Part shown: positions 1 through 7,167 of the stretch, one piece after another
Layout: every line of letters begins with the position of its first letter
Numbering within the stretch: position 1 is the first letter of the stretch
Assembly: GCA_018896355.1 (NCBI GenBank)
Contig: JAHIMW010000086.1
Span: forward strand, 1 to 7,345
Length of the DNA stretch: 7,345 nt
DNA from: Pseudomonadota bacterium
GTDB lineage: Bacteria; Desulfobacterota; Syntrophia; Syntrophales; UBA5619
Direction of reading: 5' to 3'
The notes under the pieces: generated by a model
The model's database searches: none
Seen by the model: only the letters and a program-made list of their open reading frames with translations
Told to the model about the DNA's origin: nothing
Made by a program: the position numbers and the translations under genes

Positions 1-651
1 GGGCCGCAGCGGGACATTGATCGTGTAGCCGAGACCCGGCCCCTTTCCCATCTCCTCGAAGCCGCCCGTCCCGGGGTAACCGGGAGACTGGTGCGTCGAA
101 AAGTAGAGAACCTGAGTCTCACTGTAAAAGGCCTCCTGGGTGCCGTTGCCGTGATGGAGATCCCAGTCCGCAATCAGGATCCGTTCCAGTCCCCAACGGG
201 CCTGCGCATGACGGGCGCCGACGGCGATGTTGTTAAAAATGCAGAACCCCGCGGCGGTTGCCGCCTGGGCATGGTGTCCCGGCGGCCGGACCAGCGCAAA
301 GGCGTTGTCCGTCTTCCCGGACACCACGCTGTCGATCGCGTTCATGAACCCGCCGGCCGCCAGCCTTGCCGTATCATACGTCTCGGCGGTGGCGAACGTA
401 TCGGGATCCAGCATCGTCATCGATTTTCCCGCCGTTTGGCCGATGATATCGATGAGGAAAGGCCTGTGGACCCGCTCCAACTCCTCTCGCGTGGCGTGCC
501 TGGCGTCGATCCCGGTGAATTTCCACGCCATGTCGGGATTGTCCAGCATCTCGTAGATCGCGATGAGCCGTTCGGGCGATTCGGGATGGGCAACTCCGGC
601 GCCGTGCCGGATATACCGCAAGTCCTCAACAACACCAGTCTTCTTTGACAT
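1..651 (-). CDS. Histone deacetylase family protein (AcuC/acetylpolyamine amidohydrolase-like), C-terminus cut by window edge
   Basis: Zinc-dependent amidohydrolase fold that removes acetyl groups from lysine or polyamine-type amines. 217 codons are visible, beginning MSKKTGVVEDLRYIRHG. Family signatures run in order: HPESPERL at residues 22-29, RPPGHHA at 122-128 (His126 and His127 are the charge-relay pair), GFCIFNN at 135-141, and DWDLHHGNGTQ at 162-172 (Asp164 and His166 are the first zinc ligands). The third zinc ligand (Asp) and the catalytic Tyr lie in the missing part; family members usually have about 300-370 residues. The start is supported by a GGAAGGAG ribosome-binding site a few bases upstream. 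The gene is transcribed away from the tat operon. The natural substrate cannot be read from the sequence: AcuC-like, polyamine or protein deacetylase roles are all possible. No signal peptide, so cytoplasmic. The family call is secure. Confidence 0.93.
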   Translation of the reverse strand, partial: MSKKTGVVEDLRYIRHGAGVAHPESPERLIAIYEMLDNPDMAWKFTGIDARHATREELERVHRPFLIDIIGQTAGKSMTMLDPDTFATAETYDTARLAAGGFMNAIDSVVSGKTDNAFALVRPPGHHAQAATAAGFCIFNNIAVGARHAQARWGLERILIADWDLHHGNGTQEAFYSETQVLYFSTHQSPGYPGTGGFEEMGKGPGLGYTINVPLRP

Positions 652-699
652 CGGTCTCCTTCCTCTGCGGATGAACGCATCGTCTCGGACAGGGTCGTA

Positions 700-728
700 T
701 AGCTAACACAAAAACCCTGATATGGCAA
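700..728 (-). promoter_or_regulatory. Candidate sigma70-type promoter for the deacetylase gene
   Basis: Read on the minus strand there is TTGCCA (728-723), a 17-nt spacer and TAGCTA (705-700). Initiation would fall near 693, giving a leader of about 40 nt before the start codon at 651. The -10 is a poor match to TATAAT, so this is a tentative call based on position and spacing. Confidence 0.35.
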
Positions 729-763
729 AAGATTTCGCGGTCGCGCCGCTGCCGGAAAAAACA

Positions 764-792
764 TTGACAAACATTTCCGACTGCGGTTATAA
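764..792 (+). promoter_or_regulatory. Sigma70-type promoter for the tatB-tatC-PBP operon
   Basis: A perfect -35 TTGACA (764-769) is followed after 17 nt by TTATAA (787-792); TATAAA one base later gives an 18-nt spacer. Transcription would begin near 799-800, leaving a leader of about 200 nt that carries the palindromic repeat at 852-944 before tatB. It is the best promoter-like sequence in the intergenic region and faces the operon. The call rests on consensus match only. Confidence 0.65.
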
Positions 793-851
793 ACCTCCTT
801 CCGGAATGCCTGCAGAGAGAGATTTGAATTACTCCTGAAATTAGGCAAATC

Positions 852-946
<95 letters not shown>

Positions 947-1000
947 CGTAGGGGCATTTTTCAACGGTCGTGGGATCCGGAAAAAAGAAAAGGTGAGATC

Positions 1001-1321
1001 ATGTTTGGTATCGGTATGCCGGAGTTGCTGATCATCGCGGTCGTCGCGCTGCTTGTAGTGGGCCCCAAGAAACTGCCCGACATCGCAAAGGCGCTGGGGA
1101 AAGGTCTCTCCGAATTCCGCAGGGCGACGGACAGCGCCACCGAAACGATCAAGGAGACGCTGAAGACGGACGAGTTGAAGAAAGATATTGATGGGATTAA
1201 GGATTCCCTGCTTCACGACGCGGGGGAAGAGGAAGAGAAGGGAGCCCCGGATCCTCCCGTAGCGCCCGTGGGGTCCGAAAATGACGCCCCGAAGACTGCC
1301 GACCCCAAAACCCTATCCTGA
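1001..1321 (+). CDS. tatB: Sec-independent (twin-arginine) translocase subunit, TatA/TatB family, TatB-like
   Basis: Inner-membrane component that works with TatC to export folded proteins bearing twin-arginine signal peptides. The 106-residue product has a short N-terminal membrane helix (about residues 6-21), a Gly-Pro hinge, an amphipathic helix (about 23-70) and an acidic, Pro-rich tail. Glu8, Gly21-Pro22 and Leu25-Pro26 line up with TatB. The Phe-Gly that precedes the TatA amphipathic helix is replaced by Val20-Gly21, so TatB is preferred, though in lineages with a single TatA/B protein it may serve both roles. The start follows AGGTGA with good spacing. First gene of an operon with tatC and a PBP gene. 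Oddity: the stop codon (1319-1321) overlaps the first bases of a palindrome, so the tail may have been altered by insertion. Confidence 0.93.
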   Translation: MFGIGMPELLIIAVVALLVVGPKKLPDIAKALGKGLSEFRRATDSATETIKETLKTDELKKDIDGIKDSLLHDAGEEEEKGAPDPPVAPVGSENDAPKTADPKTLS

Positions 1322-1364
1322 GCATTATGGGGACACGATGCCACATCGTGTCCCCATAATGCTC
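1320..1364. repeat. 21-bp perfect inverted repeat between tatB and tatC
   Basis: Arms 1320-1340 and 1344-1364 are exact reverse complements around a CCA loop; each contains TATGGGGACACGATG or its complement. The left arm starts inside the tatB stop codon. In RNA it would form an extremely stable hairpin. The right arm is followed by CCTCACCGG rather than a T-run, so it is not a standard intrinsic terminator and tatC presumably is still transcribed. Possible roles are a REP/MITE-type insertion, an mRNA-stabilising or processing hairpin, or an attenuator that lowers tatC relative to tatB. The inverted repeat itself is certain; its origin is inferred. Confidence 0.9.
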
Positions 1365-1395
1365 CCTCACCGGAGCCGCTTTAGTCCCATCGTCT

Positions 1396-2187
1396 ATGGA
1401 AAACGAAAAGCCCGAAGAAGAAAGAATGCCGTTGACGTCGCACCTCGAAGAGCTGAAGACGCGGCTGATCCGCATCCTCATTGCCGTCGGCGCAGGTTTC
1501 GGCGTCTGCTACCTGTTCAAGGAGTGGTCCTTCCGGGTGATCACCAAGCCCCTCGTCGAAGTGCTGCCGGCCCAGAGTTCGATGATCTTCACCGGGCTTC
1601 CGGAGGCCTTCTTCATCCACATGAAGATCGCCTTCTTCGCCTCGCTGTTTCTGACGGCGCCCTACACCCTCTTCGAGATCTGGCGTTTCATCTCCCCCGG
1701 GCTTTACAAAAAAGAAAGGCGGCTCGTCTTTCCGTTCATCTTTTTCTCCTCGATTCTTTTCATCGGCGGCATCATGTTCGGCTATTTCATAGCGCTGCCG
1801 CCGGCCTTCGGCTTCTTCGTGAGTTTTTCGACCGATTTCCTGAAACCGATGATCTCCTTCCGGGAGTATCTCGGCCTGACGCTCAAATTCCTGCTTGCCT
1901 TCGGCCTCTGTTTCGAGATGCCGGTCTTCATATTCTTCCTGGCCAAGGTCGGTATAGTTAACGCGAAAATGCTATCAAAAAATCGACGTTACGCTATCCT
2001 GATCATTTTCATCGTCGCCGCTGTGCTGACCCCCTCTCCCGATGCCGTCAGCCAGATCCTGATGGCAGTCCCGCTGATGGTGCTTTATGAGGTGAGTATC
2101 TTTGTGGCAAAATATGCCCGCAAAGACAAACCCGCACCGGAAGAAGCGGAAGAAACCGACGTAGAGATGGAAGATAGGAACCCATGA
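1396..2187 (+). CDS. tatC: Twin-arginine translocase subunit TatC
   Basis: Polytopic inner-membrane receptor for twin-arginine signal peptides and core of the Tat translocase. The 263-residue product has the family hallmarks: SHLEELKTRL at 15-24 (Glu19 in the cytoplasmic N-tail), ISPGLYKKERR at 99-109 (Pro101 and Glu107 in the first cytoplasmic loop), FEMP at 173-176 (Glu174 in a membrane helix) and LTPSPDAVSQ at 211-220. Six hydrophobic segments fall near 25-43, 75-97, 111-137, 157-182, 196-210 and 215-235. The C-tail is highly acidic. Start choice: ATG at 1396 lacks a well-spaced Shine-Dalgarno (the nearest GGAG is at 1372-1375). Met11 at 1426 is an alternative with weak GAAGAAG upstream, but acidic N-tails before the HLEEL motif are common. 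It overlaps the next gene by 4 bp. Confidence 0.96.
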   Translation: MENEKPEEERMPLTSHLEELKTRLIRILIAVGAGFGVCYLFKEWSFRVITKPLVEVLPAQSSMIFTGLPEAFFIHMKIAFFASLFLTAPYTLFEIWRFISPGLYKKERRLVFPFIFFSSILFIGGIMFGYFIALPPAFGFFVSFSTDFLKPMISFREYLGLTLKFLLAFGLCFEMPVFIFFLAKVGIVNAKMLSKNRRYAILIIFIVAAVLTPSPDAVSQILMAVPLMVLYEVSIFVAKYARKDKPAPEEAEETDVEMEDRNP

Positions 2188-4244
2188 CCCCCGTCAAGCG
2201 TTTAGCCACGCGAAGGAAGAGATCGTCCTCTCGACGCTCCCTCTTGGGAATCATCATCGTCTTGATCCTCGCGTTCTTCGTCATCGTCGCACTGGCGGGG
2301 AGCAGCCTGTTCTATTACGTGCTCTTGAAGGAGCTCCCCAGCATCGCCGCCCTGAAAGATTATCGGCCCAGCATTACGACGCGGGTCTATGCAGACAACA
2401 ACGAACTGGTCGACGAGTTCTTCCTCGAGGACCGGAAGGTTATCAAGTACGAAGAGATCCCGAAGATCGTGATCCAGGCCTTCATCGCCGCGGAAGACGC
2501 CCGCTTCTTCAAGCACGGCGGGTTCGACATGCAGAGCATGTCCCGGGCCTTTTTCAAGAATATCGAGGCGGGCAGGATCGTCCAGGGGGGGAGCACGATC
2601 ACCCAGCAGGTCGCCAAGTCTCTCTACCTCTCCCCGGAGAAGAGCTACATCCGGAAGATCAAAGAGGCGCTCTTGGCCTACAAGATCGACCGCTATCTGA
2701 CCAAGGAAGAGATCATCACCCTCTACCTGAATCACATCTACCTCGGCCACGGGACCTACGGCGTCGAGGCCGCCGCCCAGGGGTATTTCGGGAAAAGCGC
2801 CCGGGATCTGACGGTTCCGGAAGCGGCCATGTTGGCGGGGCTTCCCAAGGCCCCCAGCAACTACTCCCCCTACCTCCACCCGGAGCGGGCCTACCAGCGC
2901 CAGGCCTATGTCCTCACTCGGATGCTGGAAGACGGCTACCTCACCCAGCGCGAGAAGGACCGGGCGCTCTCCACGGTGATCAAGCTCCGGTCGATCAAGC
3001 CGAAGGACAAGATCGCCGCCTACTTCATTGAAAACATCCGCCGCTACATCCAGGAGAAATACGGCAGAGACGTCCTCTACAAGGAGGGTCTCGAGGTCTA
3101 TACAACCCTGAACATCCAGATGCAGCAGGCGGCGAGGGATGCGGTGGAACAGGGCCTCAAGGAGATGGAGGAGCGTGAGAACTATGAGAAAGGAGAGGTG
3201 CAGGGGGCCCTCTTCGCGATGGATGCGAAGACCGGCGCCATCCGGGCGATGGTCGGGGGGCGCAGCTTCCAGCGGAGTGAATTCAACCGTGCGACCCAAT
3301 CCCGGCGCCAACCCGGCTCGGCCTTCAAGCCGCTGATCTACACGGCGGCTTTCGACAAGGGGATGACCCCCGCAACGGTGATCGTGGACGCCCCCATCGT
3401 CTATCCGGATCCCCAGCAACCGGACGGGGTCTGGAAACCGAATAATTTCGACGAAAAGTTCCTCGGTCCGACGACGCTGCACAATGCGCTGATCCACTCC
3501 CGGAACATCATCACAATCAAGGTTCTTGAGGAGATCGGCGTGGATTATGCCGCCTCCTACGCGACCAACATGGGGATCTCCTCGCCCCTCGCCCGGAACC
3601 TCTCGATGGCCCTCGGCACCTCCGGGGTCACCCTTCAGGAGCTGGTCCGGGCCTACGGCGTCCTGGCGAACGGGGGGAAGCGGGTGCAGCCTTTCTTCAT
3701 CAAGAAAATCGTCGACCGGACGGGTCATGTCTTTGAGGAGACGCAGCCCAAGGCGGAGCAGGTGATCGATCCGCGGATCGCCTTCATGTCGAGTTACGTC
3801 ATGCAGGACGTCGTCGAAAGCGGGACTGGACAGCGGGTGAAGAAACTCGGCCGGCCGGTCGCCGGCAAGACCGGGACGACGGACGATACGCGGGACGCCT
3901 GGTTCATGGGGTTCACGCCATCGCTGGTCGCCGGAGTCTGGGTGGGCTTCGATCAGGAGCGGCCCATGGGCCGGCAGGAGGTCGGCGGCCGCGCCGCGGC
4001 GCCGATCTGGCTCTATTTTGCGGAGAAAGCCCTTGAGGGGACCCCGATCGAGGCGTTCCCCGTCCCGGAGGGGATCGTCTTCGTCAAGGTCGATCCGAAA
4101 ACCGGCGCCCCGGCCAAACCGTCGCAGCTCGGGGCGATCTTCGAATGCTTTCTCGAAGGAACGACGCCCGAAGACGCCGAAACGATCGACCCCGCCAACC
4201 TCCCCGGCGGGGCGCACCGGTTCGACACGGAGCCCGGCTTTTAA
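2184..4244 (+). CDS. mrcA: Class A penicillin-binding protein 1A family (bifunctional glycosyltransferase/transpeptidase)
   Basis: Polymerises lipid II into glycan strands and cross-links stem peptides on the outer face of the inner membrane. The 686-residue product has an Arg/Lys-rich cytoplasmic tail, a membrane anchor (about 20-46), a GT51 domain (about 60-235) and a transpeptidase domain (about 338-620). GT51 shows EDARFF with catalytic Glu104, GGSTITQQ at 135-142, RKIKEALLAYKID with Glu161, and YLNHIYLG at 181-188. The transpeptidase motifs are Ser379-x-x-Lys382 in QPGSAFKP, SRN at 439-441 and KTGT at 562-565. All catalytic residues are present. It is shorter than E. coli PBP1A (850), with a reduced linker between domains. 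Its ATG overlaps the tatC stop as ATGA, implying coupled translation, with an AGGA ribosome site inside tatC. The symbol follows the E. coli family name and orthology is not proven. Confidence 0.95.
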   Translation: MTPVKRLATRRKRSSSRRSLLGIIIVLILAFFVIVALAGSSLFYYVLLKELPSIAALKDYRPSITTRVYADNNELVDEFFLEDRKVIKYEEIPKIVIQAFIAAEDARFFKHGGFDMQSMSRAFFKNIEAGRIVQGGSTITQQVAKSLYLSPEKSYIRKIKEALLAYKIDRYLTKEEIITLYLNHIYLGHGTYGVEAAAQGYFGKSARDLTVPEAAMLAGLPKAPSNYSPYLHPERAYQRQAYVLTRMLEDGYLTQREKDRALSTVIKLRSIKPKDKIAAYFIENIRRYIQEKYGRDVLYKEGLEVYTTLNIQMQQAARDAVEQGLKEMEERENYEKGEVQGALFAMDAKTGAIRAMVGGRSFQRSEFNRATQSRRQPGSAFKPLIYTAAFDKGMTPATVIVDAPIVYPDPQQPDGVWKPNNFDEKFLGPTTLHNALIHSRNIITIKVLEEIGVDYAASYATNMGISSPLARNLSMALGTSGVTLQELVRAYGVLANGGKRVQPFFIKKIVDRTGHVFEETQPKAEQVIDPRIAFMSSYVMQDVVESGTGQRVKKLGRPVAGKTGTTDDTRDAWFMGFTPSLVAGVWVGFDQERPMGRQEVGGRAAAPIWLYFAEKALEGTPIEAFPVPEGIVFVKVDPKTGAPAKPSQLGAIFECFLEGTTPEDAETIDPANLPGGAHRFDTEPGF

Positions 4245-4250
4245 TCTTTC

Positions 4251-4290
4251 AGGGTCAATTCCCCGCCGCTTGCGGCGGGGAGCTTCATTG
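4251..4290. repeat. GC-rich hairpin repeat in the convergent gap; possible bidirectional terminator
   Basis: CCCCGCCG (4261-4268), loop CTTG, CGGCGGGG (4273-4280): an 8-bp GC-only stem closed by a CUUG-type tetraloop. The flanks, GGGTCAATT on the left and AGCTTCATT on the right, together with the shadow peptide EAPRRKRRGI on the minus strand, match a pattern I recall from dispersed repeats in delta-type genomes. It lies 16 nt past the PBP stop and about 30 nt past the end of the converging HD-GYP gene. T-runs are poor on both sides, so termination is plausible by position but not textbook. Confidence 0.7.
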
Positions 4291-4309
4291 CCCACATCCG
4301 ATATATCGA

Positions 4310-6049
4310 TTATCGCTTTATCTGTCCGGGAAATTCGAATCTTTTTTCTCGGAAAAGACGTAGACAGACGTCCGCCACCTCTTGGTCATAGAGAATACCC
4401 TTATTCTTCGAAATCTCATCAAGGGCTTTATCAATCCCCAACTCAGGTCGGTAGGGACGGTAGGAGGCCATAGCCTCTACAACATCGGCCACGGCAATGA
4501 TCCGGGATTCGATCAGCAGCTTGTCTCCGGATAGCCCCTGCGGATATCCGGAACCATTCATCCTCTCGTGATGCTCCAGCACCATCCGTGCAACCGGCCA
4601 GGGGAAATCGATCTCTATCAAGATGTCATATCCGGACTGAGAATGCACTTTGATCAGGCTGAATTCAAGCTCAGATAATTTTGTGGGTTTGCTGAGGATC
4701 TCTGCAGGAACGGATATCTTGCCGATATCATGAATTGCGCTTGCCGTACGGATGCCTTCAATTTGATCAGCCGTAAGACCCATCTCCGTCGCAATGGCAC
4801 GGGCAAAATCGGCCACTCGCCGCTGATGGCCTGCGGTATAAGGGTCTCTTGTCTCTACTGTTAATGACATTGCCTGTATGGTGCCGGCTAAGGATTTTCT
4901 CAGCATCTCAAGGGTCTCTTTGAGCTTTTCTTCGGCTTCCTTGCGAGGGGTGATGTCCCGATCAATTCCCCGGTATCCCACAAGATTTCCGCTATCATCC
5001 AAGAGTGGAACGCCGCTTATTTCCAGAATAACAACGTGTCCGTCCTTATGCACATTGCGATTGATAAAATCCTTTAAGGGTTTCTTCTGTTTAAATAATT
5101 CAAAAACGGCGTTTTTCAATTCGTCACGCTCGTCAGGATGGAAGAAATCATAGAAATGTTTTCCCAACACTTCCTTATCTTCATAACCTACCACCTGTTT
5201 GACAACCGGACTGCTGTAGGTATAGCGCCCTTCTTTATCAAGCTCCCAAATCCAGTCCCCGGTATTGTTTACGACATCTCGAAATCTTCCCTCAGATTCT
5301 CGCAAGGCTTTCCCTTTTTCGTTAACATCCTGAAGAATGCTCAGCAGGGCTTTTCTGGCATTTTCTGATTTAGCATAAAGACTTTCAATCTCTTTTTGGC
5401 TGGAAATAATTTGATCTGTCTTTTGTTTCAGTTCGTCCTCTGCCAACTTGCGCCCGGTGATGTCCTTCTTAAGTTGTTCGTTTGCGTGTAACAAAGCTGA
5501 TTGAGCTTTATTTAGTTCAGATGTTCGTTTATCAACCAGTCTCTGGCTTGTAATAGCAAAGGCTGTCTGACTTCCATAGCTTATCAGACGATTGAGGTCT
5601 TCCCGGGAAAAAGGCGTCAATGGCGCCGGGCGGCAGGCATTGATTAAGCCAAAGATCTGTTTGTTATAAATCAGTGGTGTGGAAACCATAGAACCAGAGT
5701 AATAAGGTTCCAGGTTGTCCGGTATTGTTTTGATATAATGAGTCACATCAACAAATAATCGGGGTTCTCCACGTTTTACCAACCGTCCTGAGTAACTTTT
5801 ACCAATAGGAATTTTATCTGTCTCAATCTTATCAAGATCAAGACCTTGCGCCGCTTCAGCAACCAGGCAGTCATCCTTAACCAGTAAAAGCACACAGATC
5901 GGACTCTGAAAGAGTTCAACTGCATTGATTGCAGCTTTATCCAATAATTCATTTATAGTTGTAGCTTGAAAAACATCTACAGCCCACTGTGCACTCTTTA
6001 CCTTATCAATAGACCTTTTTATTAAAGTTCTTCTTCTGAAACTGTTCAT
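4310..6049 (-). CDS. GAF-PAS-HD-GYP signalling protein, probable cyclic-dinucleotide phosphodiesterase
   Basis: Soluble 579-residue sensor-effector with no membrane segment. Domains in order: GAF (about 20-170), a long helical/coiled-coil linker (about 170-250), PAS with PAC (about 253-370, ending YRGIDRDITPRKEAEEKL), and HD-GYP (about 385-565). HD-GYP proteins usually hydrolyse cyclic di-GMP, in some cases cGAMP. Metal-ligand motifs are intact: His408 (in TAGHQRRV), His440-Asp441 with Lys444 (IHDIGKI), His469, His493-His494 and Asp522. The signature reads HHERMNGSGYP at 493-503, with Asn498 where Asp is commonest. Tyr404 lies four residues before His408, where trinuclear-site members carry Glu, which hints at a two-metal site. 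It begins 12 nt after the dehydrogenase gene, so the two are probably cotranscribed. The ribosome site is weak (AGAGAG). Codon composition is visibly more AT-rich than the tat operon. Confidence 0.93.
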   Translation of the reverse strand: MNSFRRRTLIKRSIDKVKSAQWAVDVFQATTINELLDKAAINAVELFQSPICVLLLVKDDCLVAEAAQGLDLDKIETDKIPIGKSYSGRLVKRGEPRLFVDVTHYIKTIPDNLEPYYSGSMVSTPLIYNKQIFGLINACRPAPLTPFSREDLNRLISYGSQTAFAITSQRLVDKRTSELNKAQSALLHANEQLKKDITGRKLAEDELKQKTDQIISSQKEIESLYAKSENARKALLSILQDVNEKGKALRESEGRFRDVVNNTGDWIWELDKEGRYTYSSPVVKQVVGYEDKEVLGKHFYDFFHPDERDELKNAVFELFKQKKPLKDFINRNVHKDGHVVILEISGVPLLDDSGNLVGYRGIDRDITPRKEAEEKLKETLEMLRKSLAGTIQAMSLTVETRDPYTAGHQRRVADFARAIATEMGLTADQIEGIRTASAIHDIGKISVPAEILSKPTKLSELEFSLIKVHSQSGYDILIEIDFPWPVARMVLEHHERMNGSGYPQGLSGDKLLIESRIIAVADVVEAMASYRPYRPELGIDKALDEISKNKGILYDQEVADVCLRLFREKRFEFPGQIKR

Positions 6050-6061
6050 ACTTCAACTCTC

Positions 6062-7150
6062 TTAAGTTAAATCCACCAGAATCTTCAAATGCTCATCCTT
6101 GTGTAAATGAAGAGTCTGGATACCATCCGAAAGAGCATCTTCGATCCGCACCTTCCTGGTGATTAAAGGCAGCACTTTAACGTTTCCCTCAACGATCATC
6201 TGCATTGCCTTGCTGTATTCTCTTTGGGTCTGCCAGACCCACGAGCCCACTACTTTGCGCTCCATTAGCACAATATTATTAAAGTGGAATTCGGTGGGCT
6301 CCGCAAAGGTCCCAACAATCACAGCGGCGCCTTCCGCCCGTGTCAATTCTACCGCTTGAGCCGCGGTATCCTCAAGCATGCCGGTCTTGCCTCCTCCACA
6401 GCACTCGATTGCGCAGTCAACGCCCTGGTCTTCTGTTCGAGCCAGAATCTCATCCATGACATTGCAATCTATTGGGTTGAAGACCTCGTCAACATCACCG
6501 ATTTTCTTCGCCAGATTGATACGGCTGGTGGCAATCTCCGTCAGGAAAATCTTTTCGGCTCCCGCCTGCCTGGCATATTGCACTACTAATTGTCCGATAG
6601 GTCCTCCGCCTATTACAACCAGACTGGAACCATCCTTGACCTGTGCCTGGTTCACAGCATGATAGGCGACGCCGGCCGGTTCCCCGAATGCGACGTACTC
6701 GGTCGGTACATCGTTCGGGATCGGAACACAGTTAGCAGCTTTCACTACAGCATACTCGGCGTGCCCCCCATTACCTATAAGTCCATAATAAGCCAGCTGC
6801 TCACACAGATTCAGATGACCTCGAAGGCACGATTTACATTTGCCACATGATAGAACAGGATTAACTGTGACTATTGTATCTCGAGCGATTTCCTTTACAT
6901 TTGAACCCAATTCGACAATGCGACCTCCAAACTCATGCCCCATGATCTGAGGCGCTTGCGTCCCGGTGAGCGGGTGCGGTTCCAAAGGAATGAAAATAGG
7001 CCCGGCAAGATATTCGTGAACTTCTGAGCCGCAGATCCCGGAAAACATAACCTTGATCAGGACTTCATCAGGACCGGGTTTCGGAATTGGAATTTCATCG
7101 ACTCTAATGTCTTCCTTATCATGCCAACGCAACGCTTTCATTGTGTTCAT
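6062..7150 (-). CDS. Zinc-dependent medium-chain alcohol dehydrogenase, (R,R)-butanediol dehydrogenase-like
   Basis: Cytoplasmic NAD(P)-linked oxidoreductase of the MDR superfamily, 362 residues, full length. Catalytic-zinc residues are Cys40 (GICGSEVHEY), His72-Glu73 (GHEFGG) and Glu157 (GEPAG). A structural-zinc lobe has Cys102, Cys105, Cys108 and Cys116. The Rossmann fold has GGGPIG at 181-186, and Glu205 at the end of the second strand favours NAD over NADP. The PHPLTGTQAP insert at 59-68 before GHEFGG is typical of 2,3-butanediol dehydrogenases, so acetoin/butanediol or a related vicinal diol is the best guess. Sorbitol- or threonine-dehydrogenase-like activity cannot be excluded. The first ATG is chosen because AGGTGGAG lies just upstream; Met4 (7141) is closer to the usual family N-terminus. 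It follows a small Cys-rich ORF by 17 nt and precedes the HD-GYP gene by 12 nt. Confidence 0.92.
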   Translation of the reverse strand: MNTMKALRWHDKEDIRVDEIPIPKPGPDEVLIKVMFSGICGSEVHEYLAGPIFIPLEPHPLTGTQAPQIMGHEFGGRIVELGSNVKEIARDTIVTVNPVLSCGKCKSCLRGHLNLCEQLAYYGLIGNGGHAEYAVVKAANCVPIPNDVPTEYVAFGEPAGVAYHAVNQAQVKDGSSLVVIGGGPIGQLVVQYARQAGAEKIFLTEIATSRINLAKKIGDVDEVFNPIDCNVMDEILARTEDQGVDCAIECCGGGKTGMLEDTAAQAVELTRAEGAAVIVGTFAEPTEFHFNNIVLMERKVVGSWVWQTQREYSKAMQMIVEGNVKVLPLITRKVRIEDALSDGIQTLHLHKDEHLKILVDLT

Positions 7151-7167
7151 TAGACTCCACCTTTCTA

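Noticed and set aside
705..776. A 23-codon minus-strand frame (MFVNVFSGSG...) upstream of the deacetylase as a possible leader peptide
   Set aside because: The AAGGAGG before it is about 19 nt from the ATG, the candidate deacetylase promoter lies at the end of the frame rather than upstream of it, and nothing suggests an attenuator.
1320..1364. Palindrome read as an intrinsic terminator after tatB
   Set aside because: No T-run follows on either strand, and tatC, which needs co-expression, lies just downstream without its own visible promoter.
1281..1961. A 226-codon plus-strand frame across the end of tatB and most of tatC
   Set aside because: It is an out-of-frame read of tatC; its translation is Arg/His-rich and runs through the palindrome at 1320-1364.
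2202..4295. A 697-codon open frame on the minus strand, antisense to the PBP gene
   Set aside because: It is the GC3-driven shadow of a PBP with all catalytic motifs; its translation is Arg/Asp/Gly-rich with no recognisable domain, and its start lies in the repeat at 4251-4290.
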